From Actinomadura sp. NAK00032 (GTDB lineage: Bacteria; Actinomycetota; Actinomycetes; Streptosporangiales; Streptosporangiaceae): DNA of 64,000 bases. The first letter of the stretch is position 1. Each line of letters starts with the position of its first letter. This document shows positions 51,317 through 60,885 of this stretch, piece after piece. The position numbers and the translations under genes were made by a program. The stretch spans positions 558,001 through 622,000 of the forward strand of contig NZ_CP054932.1 in assembly GCF_013364275.1 (NCBI RefSeq). Direction: 5' to 3'. The notes below the pieces were generated by a model, which was not told the DNA's origin, did no database searches, and worked only from the letters and a program-made list of their open reading frames with translations.

Positions 51317-52249
51317 CTAGATCGTGGGGCCGTAGTCGGTGCACTCGGGCTGGAAGCCGGGCTCGTCGGGGCCGAGGGCGTTGAGGACGATCTGCGTCAC
51401 CGGGCCGTCGAACCACAGGCCGGAGTGGCCGACCGGATCGTCCGGGCACAGGTCCTGGAGCAGCACGTTGGTGGAGTCGCCGCCGTGCAGGAACGAGTTC
51501 GTCAGCGGGGTCACCGTGTTGTCGTGCGTCGTCGCGATGGTCAGGTACCGCACGCCCGGAACGGTGTCACCGTCGGCGAACAGGGCGGTCTGGAAGTCCG
51601 ACCCCTCTTCCTGCTGCGGGTAAGCGGGCGCGCCGATGAAGCGGAACGCGTCGTTGACCAGCCCGAGGACGTTCAGCGAGCGGGCGATGTCGACCAGGCC
51701 GCCCATGGTGGTGCCGTGGTTGGTCGGCGCGAGGCCGACCATGGTGCGCACCTTGGCCGCGCCGCCCAGGCGCTTGATGTAGTAGTTCGGCATCATCCCG
51801 CCCTGGGAGTTGCCGATCACATCGACACGGGTGGTGCCCGTGGCGGCGAGCACTCTGTCGACGAACGCGCTCATCGTGCGCGCCGACTCGGTGATGTCGC
51901 CGAGCCCGTAGACGCGGCCCAGGCTGGACGACGTCTCGCCGTAGTTGAACGCGTAGACGCAGTACCCGGCGTTGGCCAGGATCGGCGCGAGCCGGGCACC
52001 GGAGAAGCCGAGGTTGGACGTCGTGCCGTGCACCAGCACCACCGGGACGGGGTGCTCGCCGGACGGCCGGCATGACCAGTCGTTGGCCCCGGCGACCGCG
52101 CCCGGGCTGAAGAGGTAGTTGCCGACCGCCGTCCCGAGGTCGCCCACGGGGTAGGCGGTCCCGGCCGTCGCGGGCGTCGCCGTGGCGAGTGCCGCGCAGG
52201 CCGCCGCCGCGGTCGCGGCGAGGCCGCGCCGGATTCGCTGTCCTCTCAT
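51317..52249 (-). CDS. Secreted triacylglycerol lipase / esterase
   Basis: 310 aa alpha/beta hydrolase. Signal peptide (about 1-29, ending TPATAG). VVLVHGTTSNLGFSG is the oxyanion-hole region and the nucleophile is Ser148 in GNSQGG. Catalytic His is probably in VGHSGLWF near residue 280. Similar to actinobacterial secreted LipA-like lipases. ATG 52249 lies within an inverted repeat and lacks a clear upstream ribosome site, so it may be leaderless. Confidence 0.9.
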   Translation of the reverse strand: MRGQRIRRGLAATAAAACAALATATPATAGTAYPVGDLGTAVGNYLFSPGAVAGANDWSCRPSGEHPVPVVLVHGTTSNLGFSGARLAPILANAGYCVYAFNYGETSSSLGRVYGLGDITESARTMSAFVDRVLAATGTTRVDVIGNSQGGMMPNYYIKRLGGAAKVRTMVGLAPTNHGTTMGGLVDIARSLNVLGLVNDAFRFIGAPAYPQQEEGSDFQTALFADGDTVPGVRYLTIATTHDNTVTPLTNSFLHGGDSTNVLLQDLCPDDPVGHSGLWFDGPVTQIVLNALGPDEPGFQPECTDYGPTI

Positions 52250-52272
52250 ATGAACAACGGTATCTATATGAG
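52245..52272. promoter_or_regulatory. Inverted repeat over the lipase start
   Basis: CTCATAT (52245-52251) and ATATGAG (52266-52272), 14 bp apart, in an AT-rich patch that includes the lipase ATG. Candidate operator or leaderless promoter element. Confidence 0.5.
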
Positions 52273-52282
52273 GATGGCGCGG

Positions 52283-52999
52283 CTATGGCTCCGGTGACAA
52301 CGTGCCCGGCTCCCTTTCGTCCCCGGAGACGCAAACGCGGTGCGCGAGCGCCGCGGCCTGCCCCCGGCTGCGGCAGCCGGTCTTGGTGAGCAGCCGGCTG
52401 ACGTGCGACTTCACGGTGTGCTCGGACAGGACGAGGCGCTCCGCGATCTCCGCGTTGCTGAGGCCGTCGCCGATGAGGGCCAGGACGTCCCGCTCGCGCG
52501 GCGTCAGCGCCTCGACGCGGGCCAGGTCGGCGGGGGCGGGACGGGCCGCGCGGCGGTGGGCGAGGTAGCCGTCGATGACGCGGCGCGCGACGCCGGGGCT
52601 GAGCGCGGCGTCGCCGGACGCGGCGGCGCGGACGGCGGCGAGCAGTTCCTCGTAGGAGGAGCTCTTGAGCAGGAACCCGGCGGCGCCGGCCGCGAGCGCC
52701 TCGTCGATGTACTCGTCCAGGTCGAAGGTGGTGAGCATCAGCACGCGGGTGCGGCCGAGCAGGCCCTGCCGGGCGAGCCGGTCGAGGACCCACAGGCCGT
52801 CGCGGCCTGGCATCCGCACGTCCAGCAGCAGCACGTCGGGGCCGGTGCCGGTGGCCAGCCGCAGCGCGGCGTCACCGTCCCCGGCGGTGCCGACGACCGC
52901 GATGTCCGCCTGGGTCTCCAGGATGGCTTGGAGCCCGTCGCGGACGACGCGCTCGTCATCGGCGATCGCGACCGTGATGCGGCGGTCACCGGACGGCAT
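52283..52999 (-). CDS. NarL/FixJ-type response regulator
   Basis: 238 aa. Receiver domain with phospho-acceptor Asp60 (LLLDVRMPGRDG), acidic pair in IADDERVVRDG, and a C-terminal LuxR-type HTH (LTPRERDVLALIGDGLSNAE, HTVKSHVSRLLTKTG). The tail has an extra Cys/Gly-rich extension after the HTH. Overlaps the kinase gene by 14 bp. Likely controls the divergent MMPL exporter gene. Confidence 0.93.
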   Translation of the reverse strand: MPSGDRRITVAIADDERVVRDGLQAILETQADIAVVGTAGDGDAALRLATGTGPDVLLLDVRMPGRDGLWVLDRLARQGLLGRTRVLMLTTFDLDEYIDEALAAGAAGFLLKSSSYEELLAAVRAAASGDAALSPGVARRVIDGYLAHRRAARPAPADLARVEALTPRERDVLALIGDGLSNAEIAERLVLSEHTVKSHVSRLLTKTGCRSRGQAAALAHRVCVSGDEREPGTLSPEP

Positions 53000-54194
53000 C
53001 GCGGACTCCCAGCGGGATCGTGGCCGCGACCCGGAAGCCGCCGCCGGGCGTGGCGCCCGCGTCGAGCGCGCCGCCGAGCGCGGCGAGGCGCTCTTCGAGG
53101 CCGGGCAGCCCGATGCCCGCGCCGGGCGCCGGTATGACCTCCCCGTCCGGCGCCCCGCTGTCGACCTCGATGCGGATGTCGTGCCCGCCCGCGTCGACCC
53201 GGACCGCCACCTCGGCGCCGGGCGCGTGGCGGCGGGCATTGGTGAGCCCCTCCTGGACGACGCGGAAACCGGTGAGCTGGACGTTCCTGGGCAGCTGCGC
53301 CATGTCGCCGGTGACGGTGAGGCTGGTCGGGTTCCCGGCGGTGCGGGCCGCGTCCACGAGAGCGGGCAGCCCGGCGAGGGTGGGCGCGGGTGCGCGGGGC
53401 GCGGCGGCGGTGCCCCCGTCGCGGAGCACCTGGAGGAGTTCGCGCATCTCGCTGGTGGCCTGGCGTCCGGCGGCGGCCATCGCGTCGACGCGTTCGCGCG
53501 CCCAGGGCGGCAGCTCCCCGGACCGGGCGCGGACGGTCTCGGCGTGGACGACGAGGAGCGTCAGCGAATGCGCGACGACATCGTGCATGTCGCGGGCGAT
53601 GCGCACGCGCTCTGCGGCGGCGGCCTGTTCGGCAAGGAGGTGCTGCTCGCGGCGGGCGTCGGCGGCGCGCCGCTCAGCCGCGAGCAGCATGCCCCGGTGG
53701 CCGCGCGCGGCGACGCCCAGCGCCCACGCGACCGGGAGCGCGGCGACGTAGGCGAGCACGTCGGAGCCGCCGCGCCAGCCCTCGGGCGCGGTGAGGTGGT
53801 TGGCGGCCAGGCCCCCGGCGACGAGCGCGCCGCCGAGCAGCAGCGCCGCCGCCGACCGTCGCGGCGCGCTGTACGCCCCGGCCGCGTACAGCGCGAACGC
53901 CACCGGCAGGACGGTCAGCCCGCTCAGCTTCACCTCGGCGGACGCGGTGGCGACCTGCACCGCCGCGAGGACGGCAAGCAGCACCCCGAACGCGGTCAGC
54001 GGCCGGTGCCGCCGCAGCGCGAGGCAGCCGAGCGCTACGGTGCCGTAGCCGGCCAGCGCCGTCCACGCCGCCGCGGAGGTGTCGGTGGTCGCCTGGTCGA
54101 TCAACGCCGGGGCGACCGCAGCGGCAGCGAGCGCCGCCTCGGCCCCGGCCTGCCGCAGGCCCGGCGCGTCCATGCTGGTCATCGCCTTGATCAT
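52986..54194 (-). CDS. Sensor histidine kinase (HisKA_3 / NarX-type)
   Basis: 402 aa. About four to five N-terminal membrane helices, phospho-acceptor His204 in RIARDMHDVVAHS, and an HATPase domain with VVQEGLTNARRHA and GAGIGLPGLEERL. The short extracellular loops suggest membrane-stress sensing. Divergent from the MMPL gene across 132 bp, a common pairing for drug or lipid export control. Confidence 0.92.
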   Translation of the reverse strand: MIKAMTSMDAPGLRQAGAEAALAAAAVAPALIDQATTDTSAAAWTALAGYGTVALGCLALRRHRPLTAFGVLLAVLAAVQVATASAEVKLSGLTVLPVAFALYAAGAYSAPRRSAAALLLGGALVAGGLAANHLTAPEGWRGGSDVLAYVAALPVAWALGVAARGHRGMLLAAERRAADARREQHLLAEQAAAAERVRIARDMHDVVAHSLTLLVVHAETVRARSGELPPWARERVDAMAAAGRQATSEMRELLQVLRDGGTAAAPRAPAPTLAGLPALVDAARTAGNPTSLTVTGDMAQLPRNVQLTGFRVVQEGLTNARRHAPGAEVAVRVDAGGHDIRIEVDSGAPDGEVIPAPGAGIGLPGLEERLAALGGALDAGATPGGGFRVAATIPLGVRDAVR

Positions 54195-54326
54195 AGGAAG
54201 CGGCTCGCCCCGGCGGCATCACTCGAAAGAGCGAACCGGGCGCTGGCTCTCCGGCCCTACCGCACCGGCCGGGTGCACTCGTTCCGGCGATGCGGCGGCC
54301 CGGTCGCGGCGGCTGGACTGGACGCC

Positions 54327-56438
54327 ATGTCGCAGACCGAACCGGAGAACCCGCCCCGCGCCGCCCGTCCCGCACCGCCCCCGGCCACCCGCCTCGGCCG
54401 GACGATCAAGGCCGCGAAATGGCCCGTCCTGCTCGCCTGGATCGCGCTCGCGATCGCGGCGACGGCCTTCGCGTCCCGGCTGGGCGACGTGCAGCGCGAC
54501 GACTCCGCCGCCTACCTGCCCGCCGGGTTCGAGTCGAGCGAAGTGGCCCGGCTCAGCGAGCCCGACCCCGCGCACCCGGGCGCCGAGACCGCCGTCGTCG
54601 TCTTCCACCGCGCGTCCGGCGGGACGCTGACCGCCGCCGACCGCGTGGCGATCGCGGACGCTCGCGAGGAGGCCGCCGCGCTCGGTGTGCCCGGCGTGCG
54701 GGCGCCGGGACCGGTGCAGACGTCGCAGGACGGCGCGGCGGCGCTGTTCAGCGTCGGCATCCAGCCGCGCCAGGCCGATGAGGACACCGTCGCCACGGCC
54801 GTGGAGCGGCTGCGCACCGCGATGCCCGACCCGGACTCCGCCGGGCTGCGCGCCCTGGTGACCGGAGAGGCCGCGCTCGACGTCGACAACGACGGCGGCG
54901 ACGTGGACGGCCCGCTCCTGCTGACCAGCATGGCGATCGTCGCCGTCCTCCTGCTGCTGACCTACCGCAGCCCCATTTTGTGGCTGGTCCCGCTGTTCGC
55001 CGCCGGACTGGCGGTGATGGTGGCCCGTGGCGGCGCCTACGGCCTGGCGCGGGCCGGGCTGGCGGTCACCGACCTGTCGTCCGCCATCCTCATCGTGCTG
55101 GTGTTCGGCGCCGCCACCGACTACGCGCTGCTGCTGCTCGACCGGTACCGCGAGGAGCTGGCCCGGCACGCCGACCGGCACGAGGCGCTCGCCGAGGCGC
55201 TGCGCCGCACCGCGCCCGCCATCGCCGCGAGCGCCGCGACCGTCACCGCCGGGATGCTGTGCCTGCTGGTCGCCGACCTCGCCGGGCTGCGCGGGCTCGG
55301 GCCCGTCGCCGCGTCCGGGATCGCGGTGGCGCTGGCGGCGATGCTGACCCTGCTGCCCGCGCTGCTCGCCTGCACCGGACGGTGGGTACTGTGGCCGCGC
55401 GTCCCGTCCCCTGGGCGGGACCATGGCGCGGGGCAGCACCGGCTGTGGGGCGCCGTCGCGGGCCTCGTCGGGCGCCGCCCCCGGCTCGTGGCCGTCGTCG
55501 TCACCGGCGCGCTGGGCTTCGCCGCGTTCGGGCTGACCGGCCTGCACGTCAGCGCCGACCCCGTCGACAAGGTGCCGCCGCACAGCGAGTCGGTCACCGG
55601 CCGGCAGGTGCTCGCGGACCATTTCCCGGACGGCGCGTCCGACCCGCTCACCGTCGTGCTGCCCGCCGGAGCCGCGCCCGCGACGGTGGCCGCCGCCGAG
55701 CGGGCCGCGGGGGCGACGGACGGCGTCGCGAAGGCCGAGCAGGCGCCGCCGATCGCCGGCCGGAGCACGCTGCGCGTCGACCTCGCCGTCCCGGCCTACG
55801 GGGACGGTGCCGCCGGCGCCATCGACCGGCTCCGCGACCGGCTCGGCGGCGCGGCGCCCGGGTCGCTCGTCGGCGGGATGCCGGCGGTGCAGGCCGACTA
55901 CCGGGACGCCGCCCTCGGCGACACCGCGCGGATCGTCCCGCTCGTGCTGCTGGCGATCACCGTGATCCTCGGGCTGCTGCTCCGGTCGGTCGTCGCGCCG
56001 CTGGTGCTGCTCGCGACCGTCGTGCTGTCGTTCGCCGCCGCGCTCGGCGTCTCCGCGCTGCTGTTCACGCACGCGCTGGGCCACGGGGGCGTCGCCGCCG
56101 ACCTGTTCGTCTACATCTTCGTGTTCCTCGTCGCGCTCGGCGTCGACTACAACATCTTCCTGATGGAGCGCGTCCGCGAGGAGCGGCGCCGCGCCACGAC
56201 GGCGGAGGCGGTGCGCCGGGGCCTGACCGCGACCGGCGGCGTGATCTCCGCCGCCGGGCTCGTCCTGGCGGGCACGTTCCTGGCCCTCACCCAGATCCCG
56301 GACGTGACGGTCGCCGAGGTCGGGCTGGCCGTCGCGATCGGCGTCCTGATCGACACCCTCCTCGTCCGGTCGCTCCAAGTGCCCGCTCTGGTCAGCTGGC
56401 TCGGCGACCGGACATGGTGGCCCGGGAAGCGTGCATGA
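54327..56438 (+). CDS. MMPL-family RND exporter
   Basis: 703 aa with about eleven to twelve helices in two repeats, each with a large external loop. GAATDYALLLLDRYREEL and ALGVDYNIFLMERVREERR are the paired proton-relay TM motifs (D-Y) of MMPL transporters. Substrates may be lipids, siderophores or drugs. Its own two-component system lies divergently upstream. Confidence 0.93.
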   Translation: MSQTEPENPPRAARPAPPPATRLGRTIKAAKWPVLLAWIALAIAATAFASRLGDVQRDDSAAYLPAGFESSEVARLSEPDPAHPGAETAVVVFHRASGGTLTAADRVAIADAREEAAALGVPGVRAPGPVQTSQDGAAALFSVGIQPRQADEDTVATAVERLRTAMPDPDSAGLRALVTGEAALDVDNDGGDVDGPLLLTSMAIVAVLLLLTYRSPILWLVPLFAAGLAVMVARGGAYGLARAGLAVTDLSSAILIVLVFGAATDYALLLLDRYREELARHADRHEALAEALRRTAPAIAASAATVTAGMLCLLVADLAGLRGLGPVAASGIAVALAAMLTLLPALLACTGRWVLWPRVPSPGRDHGAGQHRLWGAVAGLVGRRPRLVAVVVTGALGFAAFGLTGLHVSADPVDKVPPHSESVTGRQVLADHFPDGASDPLTVVLPAGAAPATVAAAERAAGATDGVAKAEQAPPIAGRSTLRVDLAVPAYGDGAAGAIDRLRDRLGGAAPGSLVGGMPAVQADYRDAALGDTARIVPLVLLAITVILGLLLRSVVAPLVLLATVVLSFAAALGVSALLFTHALGHGGVAADLFVYIFVFLVALGVDYNIFLMERVREERRRATTAEAVRRGLTATGGVISAAGLVLAGTFLALTQIPDVTVAEVGLAVAIGVLIDTLLVRSLQVPALVSWLGDRTWWPGKRA

Positions 56439-56603
56439 CCTGCGCTGACGGGCACCGGGGCGGCATTGCGGCGCCGAAGGCCGGCCGGCGGAAGGGGGCG
56501 GGCCCGCGAACCGCGTCCCAAGACGGGCGAACTCTCTGTAGAACAGTAGCGTCTATTTGTAGGCGAACCGCCCCATGCCCCGCCACGTTGGAGACTCACC
56601 ACC

Positions 56604-56675
56604 ATGACCATGCGCCTCACACCGGGCACGGCCGTACCGGATCCCGGCATCGCGGCCGGGGAGGGAGCCGCGTGA
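56604..56675 (+). CDS. Possible 23-residue leader peptide ahead of the first kinase
   Basis: ATG 56604 (GGAG about 11 bp before) opens MTMRLTPGTAVPDPGIAAG and ends at TGA 56673-56675, overlapping the kinase GTG (GTGA). Such coupling would make kinase translation depend on the leader. Composition alone does not prove it is translated. The remaining 56439-56603 region holds a promoter-like AT patch (56540-56565) with two TGTAG motifs. Confidence 0.4.
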   Translation: MTMRLTPGTAVPDPGIAAGEGAA

Positions 56676-58729
56676 GCGGTGTCGCGCCGGTACGGGCGGG
56701 CGACCCGGAGCGGCTCGGCCGGTACCGCGTCACCGGACGGCTCGGCGGCGGCGGGATGGGCACGGTGTTCCTCGCCCTGTCGCCGGGCGGGCGCGCGGTC
56801 GCGGTGAAGGTCGTGCGGGTCGAGCTGGCGGACGACCCCGGATTCCGGCGCCGGTTCGTCCGGGAGGTCGAGGCGGCCCGCCAGGTGAGCGGCTTCTTCA
56901 CCGCCGCCGTGGTCGACGCCGACTCCGAGGGGACGCCGCCGTGGCTGGCCACCGAGTACGTGCCCGGGATCTCGCTGGAGGCGGCGGTGGCCGCGCACGG
57001 CGCCTGGCCGGAGGGCACGGTGCTCGCGCTGGGCGCCGCGCTGGCGGAGGCGCTGGAGAGCGTCCACGCGGCGGGTGTGGTGCACCGCGACCTGAAGCCG
57101 TCGAACGTGCTGCTGGCGGCGGACGGCCCGCGCGTCATCGACTTCGGGATCGCGCGGGCCGCCGAGACCACCGAGCTCACCGAGACGGGCATGGTCGTCG
57201 GCACGCCCGGCTTCATCGCGCCCGAGCAGCTCGTGGCCGACGAGGTCACCGCCGCCGGCGACGTCTTCGCCCTCGGCGCCGTGCTGGTGTTCGCGGCGAC
57301 CGGCACCGGCCCGTTCGGGGCCGGGCACGCGCACGCCCTGAACTACCGGGTCGTCCACGAGGAACCGGACCTGACCGGTGTGCCGCCCGCGCTGGCGGAC
57401 GTCGCCGCCCGCTGCCTGGCCAGGGACCCCGCCCGGCGCCCCACCGTCCCCGACCTGGTCGGCGAGCTGAGCCGCCTGGCGGGGGCCGGGGAGGCCGCCG
57501 GCTTCTTCACGGAGGCGGGCTGGCTGCCCGCTCCGGTGGCGGCGGAGGTGCTCCGCGTCCGGTCCGCGCCGCTCGGCGGCTTCGTCCCGCCCGTTCCGGT
57601 GGGACGGACGCGGGCGCCCGGCCCCGCCCGGCTCCGGATCCTGGCCGCTGCGGCCGCCGCAGCGGCGGTCGTGCTCGTCATCGCGGCGGTCGTCCTGGCC
57701 GTCCGGCTGTCCGACGATGGCGAGGCCGAGGCGTCCGGGCCACCGCAGCGCAAGGAGCTGTGGACCTTCCCCTTGGAGGAGGGCATGCACCTGGTGCAGG
57801 TGATCGGCGGGACGGCGTACGTCGACGACCAGAAGGGCGGCCTGTACGCCCTGGACACCGAGAACGGCCGGGTGCGCTGGAAGTACGCGCACCCGCTGGA
57901 CGAGGACGTCCCGACGGGCCCGCTGTTCCTCGGCGCCACCGAATCGATCGTGTACTACGGCGCCGGCGAATACACCTATGCCAGAGATGCCGGCAGCGGC
58001 GCGGAACTGTGGAAGTGGAAGGACCACGGCATCCATCCGTCGGTCGAGACGGTCGGGGAGAGGGCCTATGTGTCGGAGGTCCGGCTGATCGCGCGCGACG
58101 CCCGCACCGGGCGGGAGATCTGGCGCAACGCCTATGACGGCTTCTCGAAGAGACGGCCGGCCGCCTCCGGAGGAGTCGTCTTCGCGGTGGTCAGTGACGG
58201 CACCCTGCGCGCGGTCGACGCGGAGAACGGCGCGGACCTCTGGCGCCTGAAGGTCGGGGACCAGATGGAGACGTCCCCCATCGCCGTGAACGGAACCGTC
58301 TACTACGGCGTCCGGGACGGTTCCCTGCACGCGGTGAACGCCGCGACGGGCCGGTACGCATGGAAGCAGGGCTTCGAGGGCGCCTCCTGGGACCCCGCCA
58401 TCGTCGGCGGAGCCGGTGCCCCGATCGTCGAGGACGGCGTCGTCTACTTCGAGAACGACGGCTACGTGTGCGCCTTCGACGCCGCCACCGGCAAGCCCCT
58501 GTGGAGGCACAAGCCGGGTGTGGACGAGGCCGATCTGCTGTCCGTCAAGAACGGGACGGTGCTGTTCAGCGACGGTAGCGACGAGGGGGCCGGCAACATC
58601 TACGCACTCGACGCCCGCAACGGCACCCGCCTGTGGAAGGAGCACGTGGGCGGGAGCCTGAGCCTCATCGAGGGCCGGCTCTACGTCGAGGGAGACGAGG
58701 CTCTGCGCGTGTACTCGGACGCTGGCTGA
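56672..58729 (+). CDS. Receptor Ser/Thr protein kinase with PQQ-type beta-propeller (first copy)
   Basis: 685 aa. Kinase domain 1 to about 270: Gly loop RLGGGGMGTVFL, Lys46 (AVKVV), catalytic HRDLKPSN with Asp140, DFG in VIDFGIA. One TM helix about 322-345. The outside part (about 360-685) has PQQ-propeller blades (GGLYALDTENGRVRWK, LRAVDAENGADLWR, ICAFDAATGKPLW-like). Likely senses an extracellular ligand. GGGAGG precedes GTG 56672. Confidence 0.93.
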   Translation: MSGVAPVRAGDPERLGRYRVTGRLGGGGMGTVFLALSPGGRAVAVKVVRVELADDPGFRRRFVREVEAARQVSGFFTAAVVDADSEGTPPWLATEYVPGISLEAAVAAHGAWPEGTVLALGAALAEALESVHAAGVVHRDLKPSNVLLAADGPRVIDFGIARAAETTELTETGMVVGTPGFIAPEQLVADEVTAAGDVFALGAVLVFAATGTGPFGAGHAHALNYRVVHEEPDLTGVPPALADVAARCLARDPARRPTVPDLVGELSRLAGAGEAAGFFTEAGWLPAPVAAEVLRVRSAPLGGFVPPVPVGRTRAPGPARLRILAAAAAAAAVVLVIAAVVLAVRLSDDGEAEASGPPQRKELWTFPLEEGMHLVQVIGGTAYVDDQKGGLYALDTENGRVRWKYAHPLDEDVPTGPLFLGATESIVYYGAGEYTYARDAGSGAELWKWKDHGIHPSVETVGERAYVSEVRLIARDARTGREIWRNAYDGFSKRRPAASGGVVFAVVSDGTLRAVDAENGADLWRLKVGDQMETSPIAVNGTVYYGVRDGSLHAVNAATGRYAWKQGFEGASWDPAIVGGAGAPIVEDGVVYFENDGYVCAFDAATGKPLWRHKPGVDEADLLSVKNGTVLFSDGSDEGAGNIYALDARNGTRLWKEHVGGSLSLIEGRLYVEGDEALRVYSDAG

Positions 58730-58746
58730 TGCGGGAGGAAAGCGGA

Positions 58747-60885
58747 GTGGAGCCGTGCGCGCCCCTGGAGGCGGGCGACCCGGAGCAGCTCGGGCCGTAC
58801 CGGATCGCCGGGCGGCTCGGCGGCGGCGGGATGGGCCAGGTGTTCCTGGCGTCGTCGCCGGGCGGGCGCGCGGTCGCGGTGAAGGTGGTGCGGGCCGAGC
58901 TGGCGGAGGACGCCGGGTTCCGGCGCCGGTTCGTCCGGGAGGTCGAGGCGGCCCGCCGCGTGAGCGGCCCCTTCACCGCCGCCGTGGTGGACGCCGACCC
59001 GGACGGGACGCCGCCCTGGCTGGCCACCGAGTACGTGCCCGGCCTGTCGCTGAAGGCCGCGATCGACGCGCACGGCGCCCTGCCGGACGGGACGGTCCGG
59101 TCCCTGGGCGCGGCGCTCGCGGAGGCGCTGGAGAGTGTGCACGCCGCCGGTGTGGTGCACCGCGACCTCAAGCCGTCGAACGTGCTGCTGGGCGCGGACG
59201 GCCCGCGCCTGATCGACTTCGGGATCGCGCTGGCGTCCGAGGGCACCCGGCTGACGGTGACCGGGGCGATGGTCGGCACGCCCGGCTTCATGTCCCCGGA
59301 GCAGTTGCGGGGCGGCGCGGTCGGCCCGCCGAGCGACGTCTTCGCCCTCGGCGCCGTCCTGGCGTACGCGGCGACCGGGGCCGGACCGTTCGGTGGGGGC
59401 TCCGTCCACGCGCTGAACTACCGGGTCGTCCACGGGGCTCCCGACCTCACCGGCGTCCCGCCCGGCCTGGCGGACGTCGTGGCCCGCTGCCTGGACAAGG
59501 ACCCCGGCCGTCGTCCCAGCGTCCCCGCCCTGGTCGAGGAACTGGGCCGGGCATCGCTCGCGTGGCCGCCGGTCGGAGCCGGCTGGCTGCCCGAACCGCT
59601 GACGACCGAGATCACCCGAACGGTCCCCGCGCCGCCGCCCGCCCCCACCGCCGTCGTCGTGACGGCGCCGTACCAGGGCCCGCCTCCAGGGCCTGCTCCC
59701 CGGCGGTTGCTCACACGGGGCCGTGCCCTGACCGGCCTCGCCGCCGTGACCGTTCTCGTCACCGTCGCCACCACGCTGCTCCTCACCGGCGGAGAGCCGG
59801 ACGCCGACCGGAAAGGCCGCACCGACCGCGCCGCCGAGCCCAGCCCGCCCGTCCTGAAGCAGCTGTGGACCTACCCCGGCGACCCGGCCTGGCCGCCGCA
59901 GATCAAGGACGGGACGCTGTACTTCGGCGACGGCGACGGAGTCATCCACGCCGTGGACGCCCGGACCGGCGACGCCCGCTGGACGCGCGACCGGGCCTGG
60001 GGCGGCGGCAACTCCATGATCATCGCCGGGAGGCGCGTCTACGTCGGCGGTTACGCGGACTCCTCCCGCGACAGCGACAGCAGCCGCGTGTTCGCCCTGG
60101 ACACCGGTTCCGGCCGTCGGCTGTGGGAGCACCCCGACGGCACGCTGCTGCTCGGCGAAGCGCAGTCAGGTCGGCACATGTACCTCTTCCACCGGTCCGA
60201 TAGCAGGAAGTCGCTGGTGTACGCGCTGAACACCGGCACCGGCAAGAGGGCCTGGAGCCACGAAGCCGGGATCGTCTGGGAGATGACCGCCCACGGGAAC
60301 GTCGTCTACTACGTCGCGAGCAGTTACGACGAGCCGGGCCCGCAACTCCACGCGCTGAACGCCGACACCGGCAAGCGGCTGTGGAAGGCTCCCTTCGCGA
60401 ACGACCTCGCTGGCCGGCCGGAGTCGCTGAACGTGATCGGCGGCGTCCTGTACGGGATCGGTGAGGACGGCACCGTCTCGGCCCGCGACCCAGGCAACGG
60501 TGCGCCCCTCTGGAACACCCCAACGGGCCTTCGCGACTTCTCGGATTCGGGGCTCCCCGTGGTGTCCGGTGGGGTCGTCTACGTCAGCGGTAACGCCGAT
60601 ACCCAGGGAAACAAGGGGCAGGCGGTCGCGTTCAACGCGAAGACCGGCGCGGTGTTGTGGCGCCGTGAGCTTCCCCAGGTGAGCTCCTCACCCACCCTCT
60701 CGTCCGGGACGGTCTATGTCGCCACGAAGACCGGCGAACTGCACCTCCTGAACGCCGGTGACGGCACCTCCCTGGGGAAGGTCCAGTTGGCGGACGACCG
60801 CGACCCCACCGCGCTGGTGTCCGGCGGAGTGGTCTACTTCAGCGCCGGTGATGGCCACCTGCGCGCGGCCACCATCACCCACTGA
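58747..60885 (+). CDS. Receptor Ser/Thr protein kinase with PQQ-type beta-propeller (second copy)
   Basis: 712 aa, about as long as the first copy and clearly a tandem duplicate: RLGGGGMGQVFLASSPGG, VVHRDLKPSNVLLGADG, LIDFGIA, a TM helix near residue 345, then propeller blades (VIHAVDARTGDARWTRD, LHALNADTGKRLWK, AVAFNAKTGAVLWRR). The kinase halves are far more alike than the propellers, so the sensors may see different ligands. GTG 58747 (GGGAGG 8 bp before) aligns with copy one; ATG 58729 (TGATG) is the alternative. Confidence 0.92.
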   Translation: MEPCAPLEAGDPEQLGPYRIAGRLGGGGMGQVFLASSPGGRAVAVKVVRAELAEDAGFRRRFVREVEAARRVSGPFTAAVVDADPDGTPPWLATEYVPGLSLKAAIDAHGALPDGTVRSLGAALAEALESVHAAGVVHRDLKPSNVLLGADGPRLIDFGIALASEGTRLTVTGAMVGTPGFMSPEQLRGGAVGPPSDVFALGAVLAYAATGAGPFGGGSVHALNYRVVHGAPDLTGVPPGLADVVARCLDKDPGRRPSVPALVEELGRASLAWPPVGAGWLPEPLTTEITRTVPAPPPAPTAVVVTAPYQGPPPGPAPRRLLTRGRALTGLAAVTVLVTVATTLLLTGGEPDADRKGRTDRAAEPSPPVLKQLWTYPGDPAWPPQIKDGTLYFGDGDGVIHAVDARTGDARWTRDRAWGGGNSMIIAGRRVYVGGYADSSRDSDSSRVFALDTGSGRRLWEHPDGTLLLGEAQSGRHMYLFHRSDSRKSLVYALNTGTGKRAWSHEAGIVWEMTAHGNVVYYVASSYDEPGPQLHALNADTGKRLWKAPFANDLAGRPESLNVIGGVLYGIGEDGTVSARDPGNGAPLWNTPTGLRDFSDSGLPVVSGGVVYVSGNADTQGNKGQAVAFNAKTGAVLWRRELPQVSSSPTLSSGTVYVATKTGELHLLNAGDGTSLGKVQLADDRDPTALVSGGVVYFSAGDGHLRAATITH

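Noticed and set aside
56540..56566. TGTAG...TGTAG patch ahead of the first kinase as a fourth BlaI operator
   Set aside because: Both motifs are in the same orientation, so there is no CTACA-N2-TGTAG dyad; treated only as a promoter-like AT patch.
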